Assembly (NCBI RefSeq): GCF_023101765.2
Contig: NC_064236.1
Coordinates: 3,844,001-3,908,000, forward strand
Reading direction: 5' to 3'
Length of the DNA: 64,000 nucleotides
DNA from: Spodoptera frugiperda
Taxonomy: Eukaryota; Arthropoda; Insecta; Lepidoptera; Noctuidae
The notes beneath the pieces were generated by a model. That model had not been told where the DNA came from, searched no databases, and saw nothing but the letters and a program-made list of their open reading frames with translations. How positions within the stretch are numbered: the first letter of the stretch is position 1; the number at the start of each line of letters is the position of its first letter. The position numbers were made by a program, and so were the translations under genes. This document shows, piece by piece, positions 35,168-44,939 of the stretch.

Positions 35168-35536
35168 ATTATACAACAATACAGCTAACGACGTCAAACA
35201 TATTCAAACTAGATTAGGTTTCAATTTAATGTCTAGATAAATGTGCAAAAAAACGTAAAAAAATCCATAAAAAATATTTTAATTCTATCACATTTAACCA
35301 CTTAAATATAACCATAGTTTTAATCAACAATTATTATTGTCTTAGGATTAGATTCAAGAAATTATTTTTTAATATTGTATTTGGATGTTATTTTCTTATA
35401 CTTCAAATACCGTATATATTTCTTTATGAACTATACTTGTATCTACAAATTGTATCGGACTGTCTAAATTCTACTTACCGCCTACTAAACTAATCTTACT
35501 GTGTAATATTCATTTCATATCTCGGTTTTACTTACG
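35168..35536. other. Ferlin 3' UTR, start
   Basis: AT-rich stretch after the ferlin TAA; no protein-coding signal. Its right limit is unclear because no good AATAAA was seen. Confidence 0.45.
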
Positions 35537-35855
35537 TATATAAGGAGTTTTAAATGTATCTGCCGCGGCTTTAATGGGAGGTAGTGTTGTTTGAAGATTA
35601 CAATAATAGTAAATATGAATTATGAAAGAGCTATCTCTTTTGCTGTCTCTATCAAAGCAATTGATAGCAATTGACGCATCCTGCGTATTTGTAAACCACT
35701 ATATGCAGAATAGAGTCAATGTTTATTTAACTTCTTTATATTCTCAAATTGAATTAACTGGTCTGAGATACGAAATAACTTCACTATTGTAATCTTCAAA
35801 CACAACACTACCTCCCATTAAAGCCGTGGCAGATAAATTTAGGACACCTTACATA
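35537..35855. mobile_element. Foldback MITE downstream of the ferlin gene
   Basis: Long inverted arms: TCTGCCGCGGCTTTAATGGG, then AGGTAGTGTTG and TTTGAAGATTACAATA, at 35559-35612; the inverse is at about 35782-35833. Weaker pairing extends outwards (TATAAGG against CCTTACATA). No coding capacity. Confidence 0.75.
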
Positions 35856-36644
35856 TTTATATTTTTGAATATTCTCTGTGTTTTTAAGATGAGTGGGGGG
35901 ATCACAAGTCTATCAGTAATGGTCCCCTTTGGCTACCGACATCTGTTGGCCACTCTTGGTAATGTCGCAGCCAATTAGCTTAAAAGCCTTTACCTTTACA
36001 TCAGATTCTGTTAACAATGAAATAGCTGGACAAGTTCTATCAGACCTGTCTCCTCCGTCTAGAATGTGTGAACCAACTCACATATTCTAGACAAGGCAGA
36101 CCTAAATGCAATAGAAGTGATTTCATCTCAGCCTAAGACACAATTCCAGTCATAAAAACATTGCAAAATAACTCATAATGTACTTAAAACAAGCTCCAAA
36201 ATGGCTATTTGTCTGCGACACAATAGTATATTAATGAAAAAAAAAATATCTCAACAATAATCCATATTTATCCATAGAAATAAGGCCATATTTAACCAAA
36301 CATATTTAACCGTAGTAATAGAACCACATTTAACCAAATATCTATGTGTTAGAGAGCACTCAATGTTAAATTTAATCTTATATTCTACCACATTATTCCA
36401 CACTCATTGCAATTGCGATTACAGATTACATAGAAGGAATGAATTGCACAATAGTATTAAAGGTTTGTTATGGAAGTTTGCGATCGTACCAAAAATATAA
36501 ACCTCTTGTATGAAGACGTGAAATACTGTCATCCGTTAACTTAAACAGCCGACTTATAAGACTTCTAAATTATCTAGCATCGTGAGCCCTCAATATTCTA
36601 AAAAAACATTCAGTGAGACATACTAAATAATTAAGATCACGCTT

Positions 36645-36775
36645 TACTCACGTAAATTAATGGAGAAAAGATCATCACACAGACGTCGCCGCGTCTGCGC
36701 ACCCTGCTCATGATGAAGAGTCCCTCTGTGACTCGAAACTAATAGAGCTTTTCTCCATTAATTTACGTGACTAAA
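36645..36775. repeat. Inverted-repeat element
   Basis: ACTCACGTAAATTAATGGAG then AAAAG at about 36648-36672, and its inverse at about 36749-36772. The 75-base interior carries CTCATGATGAAGAGTCCCTC and TGTGACTCGAAACTAATAGA. Confidence 0.75.
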
Positions 36776-37296
36776 CCCTGATTGTTAGTAAAAAACATTC
36801 AGATTCAAAATTCGAAATTTATCTTCCATAACATTCCTCACCCAGTTTTACACCCAAAACAAACATATGATTGCCATAGAATTACTTTAACTACATATTT
36901 AACAATTAATGTTTAGCCATATAATCAATAAATAATCAATGTTTAAAATAGTCATTTGAAAATAACTTTAGCTGTCAATTACCTCACATATCTTCACATA
37001 TCAACAAGAAAATGTATCTCCCAGTTACCTACTCAAGAACTTGACAGATAAAGTAATTTTTAACAAATAGTTTGTGTGTTTTCAATTATATTAACATTCA
37101 TGTAACCGTTATTTAATCACTTCAACAATATATATGTAATATAATTTAGCTGTAGGAAAATTGGTGTTTTATTTAACCCCTATTTATATTTATTTGCCCC
37201 TAATACTCATATGAGTAAGCTTTCAAAATCAGAGTTCGCAATATCGTTTGCTAAAGTTTGAAGTATAGTAAAGAAGATCTTTTCTTTTTTTAAATA

Positions 37297-37460
37297 ACGT
37301 TGCCCAACACTAGGATTTTCTCCTGTGTCGTGAGTGCGTTAACAAACATACTAGTTTTTATACACATAACACCCAAATCCGAAACAACAATTTGTGGATC
37401 ACACAAAGAGTTGCTCCGTGCGGGAATCGAACCGGCTACACGTAACGTGTCAGCAGTCAC
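37297..37460 (-). mobile_element. S1 SINE, reverse orientation
   Basis: AACAATTTGTGGATCACACA and GTGCGGGAATCGAACCGGCT are the inverse of the S1 body and B-box; TAGGATTTTCTCCTGTGTCG is the inverse of its tail. Confidence 0.8.
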
Positions 37461-40400
37461 AATTTCTTTACAGATCACAATTAGGTATAATAATTATTAT
37501 TTTTATATATTTTTTTCTCCAGCGGCATTGGGCGATGTTGTCTCAAATAGACAAAGTCTGTTGGAAGCCCATTTGCAACAACATCGTTACTGTTGAACTC
37601 AAACGGGAAAATAGTAGTTATTCTGTAACGTAGCAGTGGACGCCATCGAAGTCAGTCAAAACACATCACTGTACAGTGCCATCTCACGGCTTACTCTAGT
37701 AACTATACCATGTCGGTAGGTACAGGAATTTAAAAGGGTGGATATTATACTCTAGCAACTTTAGCCCTTCGCCTCACGTAGGGCGTCTATCCTGAACTCA
37801 AACTCTTTTAACTCAACGCCATCTATCCACAAATTCAACAATTATTTGTAGCACTGGTGCTGTAGCATTGTTAAATTTTCAATAAACCAGCTTTTTAAGC
37901 GCTTCACTTCAATGTTATCTCCTAATCAACCAGATGTCGTTATTGGTTAGTAATCTAACTAAGCCATAAGGCTCCAAAGATAACAGTAACCTAGTTACGC
38001 ATTTTTTTTTTCAATCTATATTGAATATTCCCAACCTGATCGAAGTACGACTCTTAACATATGTAAGTACCTACAGTTAAAGCTACTTTTCATTTGACCT
38101 ATATTTCATCTGCGTAGAATAGTGACTTAAGCAGAAAGTGTATTGTCTTATAAAATTGGTTTTGCTTCGCCACATGTGGTGCGGCCTCACAAAACCGTAG
38201 TGAAACAACCTTTGATGCCCATCGACAGCGCACTTATAACTCCTCTGGTATTGCTAGTATCTATTAGTAGCACCAATCGCTTATCATCAGGTGTTTGCCA
38301 ACAAATTGCATAAAAAAGTAGGTCCTACATCTGTCTGTCTGTCTGTTCAACTATCTTGATACTTTTTATCCCACGGAAACGCGGTCGAATCCGCTGGCAG
38401 AAGCTAGCTATTATATAAGACAACATAAGGAATATCAGATGATTGTCCTTCGTCACCAGTTAATCCAGTTATATGCAAGGACAAAGAAATCTTTAAGGAA
38501 ACCATTTACACAAAAGGGTAAATCCCTTTATGGAGACCAGTAATGGAACCCCAGCTGCCGTGACGGCCAAAACAGGACTTACAATAGGTACCTACTACCA
38601 CAAAACTTAGATAAGCAAATAGCAAGAAGATAATATAGCATAAGTAACCGAGTAATCAAATTCATTTAACTATTCTCATAGTAAGAAGTTTAAAGATGAA
38701 ACAGGAATAATATAGGTGTAGGTACCAAACATATTATGAAGACATTTATAATATCCTATACAAAGTAACTTCATTTCAATATTTTCCTTCAACAACCACC
38801 AGGGCCAACCAAGGCCAAACCAACGCTACACGGTTAGTTCTAAAACGTCGAGGAAAAAATCAATAATTTCAACAATGAATAAGAGACTCGCGTTTCGCAA
38901 ACATTCTAATGTTTTTCAGTAGAGATAGGATTAAAATTCTTAAATTAAGTCGATCCTCAGGAATAGATTCACCCTCATTACAATATTTGACTAATAAATG
39001 CCTTGAATAACAAATATAAATAACTTCTAATACTAAGTCCGATCTTTTCAGAGAAAATCAAGCGTTACGCTGTGTTCGTGTATAAATAAGACTAGAAAAT
39101 ATTTCAAAATCATGAAGAATATGAAACAACTAATCAAATAAATATGAAATTTTCAACATTTCTGCCTTGCTCCCTATGCAAAAATCGTCTCACGACGTCG
39201 TCACGATCTGTCAGTTTTCTCGTTGGGTGTAAGGAGAACCTGCGCACAAGGGGGGGTAGAGGCACGTTTTTCATCCAGTGCGCAGATCAACCTCCTCGCG
39301 ACGTACCGCCCTGGTACCGCGCGCGAACGAGTTTTGCGAATTTCTCCATACATTTCGGACCACAGCTACCAGGAACACAGATACGTCATAGAGGTCTCCT
39401 AAAATGACAGCTGTCAAAGGAAATTCGAAAATTCTAAAATAATATGAATTTTTGAAAAATAGAAATATTGGTTTGGAATCACTTTATTTTACTAATTTAA
39501 TAATAATTTGAAGTTTTTAAAGTTTTATAAATTTCAAGGAAAAATTTAAATTTTTAACGCAAAATACCATTTTTGCGTGTCGTTCCGGATGGTGTAAATG
39601 GTTTCGATCCAAAGCTGATTACTTGCGAACACGCCCTAAACCAAAATGGCTGTCTTCACAGATATAAACATCCAACCTCCCTTTCAAACTAAGGCTATAT
39701 TTATATCACTGTCCCTTTCTTTCACAGTGATGGCTATGTGTGAGTAGTGTTGAGTACCGCCCACGATCCTGTCTAAAGGGGGTCCAAAGCAATTTCCCCA
39801 TCCCATCGTTCCTGAAAACTATGTTGTTTCTCTGTCTCGTCAATAGAGAAAATGTTGCATCTCTTTCTTGCACGAAATTGAGTAAAATAATATGTTTCCC
39901 TCAATTGTAGTACAGGAGCCTGGGATGCTAAATTTAAAGTTACTCTAGAATCGAAAGTACCTTAAAGAATTTTGATTTTATGAAATCAAAGCATACATGC
40001 ATGTATTCTGAGTTAGTCTCTGAGATAGTCTAGTTTTAGTTTGGTATAATAACGTATTACTTACACTAAAAAGTATTTTGGTCGTCGCTTCCAGAATTTC
40101 CTGGTAATCATAAGATGTGGATATTATGTATGTATATGGTGACATCAATGGTAATTGTTAGACAGGTTTGCTTGGCGAAAATAATTTTATTGTTGGACGT
40201 TTACTACATTATCAAAGTCACCTATGGTCCATGTATTTCGGACGTTTGGACTTTTACCAGTTTATTGTTCGTATAGTCGACGCAGTTTTCCATTCTTGTG
40301 TGCAGACCGCAAACTATGCGAACTAAGCTAAACTAACTTAACTTTTGGTTTGCAACTGGCTTAAGAGAAGTGTTGTATTAAATGTTCAGCTTTTCCACAG

Positions 40401-41078
40401 GTCTTTTAGCCCTTGTTTTCCACCGTGTTCGTAACGGTGGTATTGTCTTTTGTGTTCTCCTTAAACCTCTTTGTATTTTTTCATAACTTGTTTATTAGAC
40501 CACAATTATTTCAACGGGTTGAATAATGACAATCAAATGTATTTGAATAACACTCGAAATCTCTTCGCAGGCTCCCGAACTAGCAGTATTGAAACGCGAC
40601 GTGGGCGTGAATACCTATTTTCCAAGCGCCACCCCACAAAAGCAGTAACTCCTGGCTATCACGTCGACGCCTGGTACTCGCCGCTCGTTGTACGGGAACG
40701 CGTACCTTTTGCGATAAATTCACAAATTTAAGTCAAAATTTAATGCAATTTTAGATGAAATTAATTACTTTGGATCACTCTTAAGTCACATTCCCTATTA
40801 CCTTAATTCCTTTGTGTGTGTGATGGGGAAAAGAACAAGAAAAATATAAAGAAAACACCACGGTGACTTGTACAATTTCTCAAAATGGAATTAATAATAA
40901 ATGATTTTTTATTTACAATCACTAAGGCTTTTTTACTTATGGTAATAGACAGTCGATAAAATATTCAGGTAATAAATTACAGAGACTTTTTGGGTCGTGC
41001 ATTTGTGACCTAGGCCCTTAGAGCTTTAGGCAAATTTTAAGTTTTAAAAGAGACAGTTTTTTAAAAGTATTGTCATCG
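37461..41078. other. Intergenic stretch with repeat debris
   Basis: Contains a weak reverse S2 remnant near 38165-38300 (CACATGTGGTGCGGCCTCAC, CGCTTATCATCAGGTG). Open frames at 39144-39407 and 40471-40731 share loose GTGGGCGTGAATACC- and CTGGTACCGC-like pieces, but I could not support either as a gene. Confidence 0.4.
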
Positions 41079-41079
41079 T

Positions 41080-41160
41080 TACGCCTTTTATCTCTGAAGG
41101 GTAAGCAAAAGTGCACATTGTGACACTGTATCGTTTGCCACGGCAAGGCACGGGATCCTA
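41080..41160 (-). repeat. S3 SINE tail fragment
   Basis: CTGAAGGGTAAGCAAAAGTG then CACATTGTGACAC corresponds to the inverse of the S3 3' end. Confidence 0.5.
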
Positions 41161-41636
41161 CGGCAGCGCCTACATAGGCAATTAGGACTCAACTGAGAGT
41201 TTATAATAATGTTAAGGGTCTGACTACTACTGGGTCCTCGATAAGTAAATGGAATATTTGTGCCAAATCACGCCACCATCTGTTAATATATTCCGTAGGG
41301 GGAAAACACATTATGACTTAATTAAAACCACATATTTGTTATCATCTTGGCTGACGATATACATAAATGATCGGAATAGGCCAAAAAGTACATTTTCTTT
41401 TTGAGCTAATTTGAACACTCTTTACAAATACGATATTGCAACAGCGGCAGCGTCATCTGTCCGTAACATCTGTGATAACTTATTGTTCTCTGTCTGTGAC
41501 CTGTATACACACTTTAGTATACCTATGCATAGATAATAAATAACATGTATTTAAATAAATAAAAATGCCAAAAATGCTAAACAAATGCGTTTTATTAGCC
41601 AATACCATTTTGATTAGGACAAACATTATGGCAGTT

Positions 41637-42050
41637 CTAGCAGCGACGGCGTCGTCTCTTGCAGCTACGTCTGCGGATTTTTCGCCTGCGTCGTGGACAA
41701 CTGCGACGCCGCCGGCGACGCCGAGGACAGCAGCGACGTTTGCAGCAACTGCGACGCCGGCGGCGACGCTTGCACCTCGCTTCCCGCACCGGCAGGTGCT
41801 CGGGTGAACCTTTTCTTTCCAGAAACCCCAGTGCTGTTCCATTTTCTAATACAAACATCACTGCTCTAGTCAGCTCCTTCGACTCATGTCCGACTTCGTG
41901 ACTAAGATGGCGCACGATTTCCTCCGTTGTAGCCCCCGACTTAGTTTCCTGGAGATATTGCATTATAATCTTCCCCGGTGCGAAGTCCGACGGCACATTC
42001 TGAGTCTGGTTCTGAACCACGTCCATCTCCACCGGATTCACTTCTTCCAT
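41637..42050 (-). CDS. Small Arg/Cys-rich protamine-like protein (137 aa)
   Basis: A single uninterrupted reading frame from ATG at 42050 to TAG at 41637. Residues about 25-85 form a compact domain (GKIIMQYLQETKSGATTEEI; ALGFLERKGSPEHL). The last 45 residues are almost only Arg with Cys-Cys pairs (CCKRRCCPRRRRRRR), the composition of sperm nuclear basic proteins: Arg for DNA binding, Cys for disulfide cross-linking of chromatin. An AATAAA signal lies 41-46 bases past the stop (41591-41596 on this strand). The domain resembles that of the gene at 43013-43405, so the two are probably paralogues. It is not an HMG box; a helix-rich winged-helix or H1-like fold, or the insect DUF4777 family, is possible but untested. 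The role in sperm chromatin is inferred from composition only. Confidence 0.8.
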   Translation of the reverse strand: MEEVNPVEMDVVQNQTQNVPSDFAPGKIIMQYLQETKSGATTEEIVRHLSHEVGHESKELTRAVMFVLENGTALGFLERKGSPEHLPVREARCKRRRRRRSCCKRRCCPRRRRRRRSCPRRRRKIRRRSCKRRRRRC

Positions 42051-43012
42051 TTTGAAAAATATTACCTAATAAGAAAATAGGGTTCGAATTTGTGGACCTA
42101 CATAATCAATAAATAAAATGAAAAATTTAACTAATTAATCAGGAAAGTGTTCAAATAGTCAATTTCATATCAATGTCAAAATAATACTCCATGATAGGTA
42201 AAATTTCTTATTTTGAAAATAGGCAAAGATAAATTTATCTATAGGTATATTATCTACTCCACCTATTTTTCTACAATAAAGAGATGCTATGTTTTTATAG
42301 CCGAATGCGTCGAGAAAACATTTATAATTCCACGGGTTGAAGAAAACTAGACTGTGGTAAACTGAGTATGGTTGGACCTTATATCGTAAGCACTAGAATA
42401 CCGGGTGAGGTGAGAGTGTCAGACTTTACTGACTAAAAACTACCTCGTTTCTACTCCTGCAAGCCTGCTTTGAACCGGGGTAACCGCTTAGGTTGTGTTG
42501 AAAAATTTCTGTATTGCATTTTTAACCACTCCTCATGCTTGAGGGTGAGGCTTCGAAACCCGTTTCCGAATTATATGTACCTACATTCTAATCTTAGAAT
42601 GTTGAATAATCTGATTCAACACCATTGACAAACGGCAAAGGTAAACATAGTGAGAAAACATGAGCTAGTAATTTGTAATTATAAGTTTGAAATCGCCAAC
42701 CCGCATTGAAGAAACGTGGTAATAAATGCTCAAACCTTCTTTTTCCTTGTGAGAGATCGCCTGGCCTTTGCTCAGCAGGCTGTACAGATGTTACAGTCCG
42801 ATATGAGTTCTAACCGTCTTGATTTTAAAACTATGGACAAACACTGGTTCTTAAAAACAGTAGAAAATTAATAAAAAGAAATCTGACAGCATCAAGGGAA
42901 TTTTCATCCTTTTTTGGTGTTGACATTTAGATCGTTATTTTTATGTAGTTTTTACAGTTATCATAAATTTCTAATAGTACAGAAACAATGTAAATTACTA
43001 GGAAACGGTACA
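42051..43012. promoter_or_regulatory. Shared upstream region of the divergent protamine-like pair
   Basis: About 960 bp between the two start codons, which must contain both promoters. It includes a dispersed repeat fragment at about 42405-42500 (GGGTGAGGTGAGAGTG-like, also seen at about 26770-26880). It also holds a minimal upstream ORF, ATGTAA, at 42988-42993, 19 bases before the start of the + strand gene. No convincing TATA box or known motif was assigned. Confidence 0.4.
42405..42500 (+). repeat. S4 dispersed repeat fragment between the protamine-like genes
   Basis: GGTGAGGTGAGAGTGTCAGA and CTTTACTGACTAAAAACTAC match the element at 26700-26890. Confidence 0.6.
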
Positions 43013-43405
43013 ATGCTAAGAATGTCGCGCGATAACGTTCGGCAGGAACAAGATCAAAACACGGCTAAGCTAGTGATGAGCGCGTTCTACAAAGTGGCTG
43101 ACAAGGATGGCGCGACGGCAGCGCAGATAACGAATTTCTTACAAGATAAATTTGGCAATGTATGGAAGACAAATATGTTAACTACGAAGGCTGAAGAGAC
43201 TCTGAAGAGGAGTGCGGTGCTAGGTTTTCTGGAACGGCGTGGCAACCGGTACGTGGCTAACTTGGCGCGAGGGATGGGCTGCTGCCCCAAGAAGAAGCGC
43301 CGCCGCCGCAGCTGCTGCCGCAAACGCTGCTGCCCTAAGCGTCGCAAGCGCAGAAAAAAGAAGTGTTGCCCTCCTCGTCCACCTTGCTGTTGTAAGAAAC
43401 CCTAG
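43013..43405 (+). CDS. Small Lys/Arg/Cys-rich protamine-like protein (about 130 aa)
   Basis: Reading frame to TAG at 43405, with start at ATG 43013 or the next in-frame ATG 43022 (MSRDN). The frame is open upstream to 42914, but that stretch is leader-like and hydrophobic, and an ATGTAA sits in the leader. Residues about 15-85 form a domain with DGATAAQITNFLQDKFGN and AVLGFLERRGNRYVANLA. The matching positions GAT..(E/A)I...L and LGFLER(K/R)G in the gene at 41637-42050 point to common ancestry. The tail is basic and Cys-rich (RRRRSCCRKRCCPKRRKRRK, then CCPPRPPCCCKKP), with more Lys and Pro than its neighbour. AATAAA lies at 43471-43476, 66 bases past the stop. Divergent with its partner across about 960 bp. 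Sperm nuclear basic protein is the best reading; function is inferred. Confidence 0.8.
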   Translation: MLRMSRDNVRQEQDQNTAKLVMSAFYKVADKDGATAAQITNFLQDKFGNVWKTNMLTTKAEETLKRSAVLGFLERRGNRYVANLARGMGCCPKKKRRRRSCCRKRCCPKRRKRRKKKCCPPRPPCCCKKP

Positions 43406-43476
43406 AAACATGATTTACCTACCTATTGATTGGCTAACCTATCGAATAACAAGTATAAAATATACCTTATAATAAA

Positions 43477-44224
43477 TACTGTTTTTTTTTTTATTGAACT
43501 AAGCGATTTCGCAAAAAATAGGCGAAAGTATCTGTCTGTAACTGTTACCCAGGCCTTTTTTCACACAGAAGAGGTACATATGTAAAGTGTTCTTCAGAAC
43601 ACTTTACACACTTTACATAGGATTTAGGATACCGATACGATATTTTAGGATTAAATACATCAGTAGTTAGGTTAGTTCATTATGCAATGGCAACAGATCC
43701 TGACTGCCTTACTGACTGTGCATGACTGTCTTAATGCCGCCACACGTATAAGAATGTTTTTAAAACAAAAATAATTCATGTAAGAGGTTGTTGGTAACTG
43801 AAAAAGACAATAGGTACCTACGTAAGAGAAGTAAGATAAATAGGTCTTGGGACACAGAGCTCTTGCTGTTGAAGCGCAGACTGGATAATTCTTCATGCCA
43901 GTACCAACTTACTATAATATCGGTGTCCATCGCGCTCTCGTCTCGACGGGCGTACAAGCTGTTACTTAGAACCCGAAAGGCTTGATTTTATCATTAAACC
44001 TTATCATAGTCTGTCATGCTTACCTCATTGTTATGAATGTATTTTTGTCAGACCCAGGTGTCTTGCAATGGCTTTACATGAATTCCGAAATTTATAGAAA
44101 ACTAGTAATTAGTCTCCGCGCTAAAATTACCTATTAATAATATTAAAAGTAGCTACTCCCGCGCGGTTTTGTCCGCACTGTTCAGCTCTTATTGATCTTA
44201 GCGTGCTGTGTAGCATAATTATAT
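43477..44224. other. Intergenic stretch
   Basis: No gene. A small palindrome-like duplication is visible at about 43581-43619 (TGTAAAGTGTTCTTCAGAAC then ACTTTACA). Confidence 0.4.
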
Positions 44225-44475
44225 GTACAGCCTTTCTCGATATTCAAGGTTCGATTCCTGGGTAGGGCAAAGTATTACTGGGCTTCTTTCGGTTTTTCGA
44301 AAATTTTTCAGTAATAGCACGGAGTCTGGAATTGTGCCCGGTATATGGTAATAGGCTCACCCCCTATTACATAGGACTTATAACACAAATTGTGAAAAGT
44401 GGGTGTACTTTGTACAGTGGCATTACGTGCCATAATGTGCACTTACCCCTTCGGGTATCACATGCATGACGAAAC
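44225..44475 (+). mobile_element. S3 SINE, forward orientation
   Basis: AAGGTTCGATTCCTGGGTAG (B-box), AGTAATAGCACGGAGTCTGG, TTGTGCCCGGTATATGGTAA, GTGGCATTACGTGCCATAAT and the CCCCTTCGGGTA tail. Confidence 0.85.
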
Positions 44476-44939
44476 AAACTCTCAAGCTTTATATATTAGT
44501 GTAGATATAGACTAACAAGTATTGCGAACAGTAGCCATTATTGAATAAAGAAGTTAGTCACAGTAGACAAGCTGGGGATAGCAAAACCCACAATATCAGT
44601 AATACCTACTTTATTCTCTTGGCATGAGTAGGTAGAAATATTATGTTGGAGACAGGAACTAGCCCCCCTTTATGAGACTAGAAAGTAATGCCTCAAACGT
44701 GAAAGGATTAATCCTGCTCGTAATAGCTGAGGAAGCAACCGTCTCGACTCTGACACCTAATACACGAATACTCCACCCGCTTTACCTTTAGCAGGTATCT
44801 CAGAGATGTTGATGACATAGCGGACGTTCCAGAGTTGGTCCATTAAGATTACTCAGTACCTTTTATAGAAGCCTTTACTCCATAGTTCTTCCAAAAACAC
44901 TAGGCACCTTCAAAAAAGGTAAATAAAGTAAAACTTCAA

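Noticed and set aside
39144..39407. Possible small gene with Cys-rich start
   Set aside because: No splice partner, no recognisable domain, and loose similarity to 40580-40735 suggests repeat debris.
41565..41901. Ala-, Thr- and Arg-rich open frames on the + strand
   Set aside because: Read from the reverse of the Arg-codon tail of the minus strand protamine-like gene; composition follows from that.
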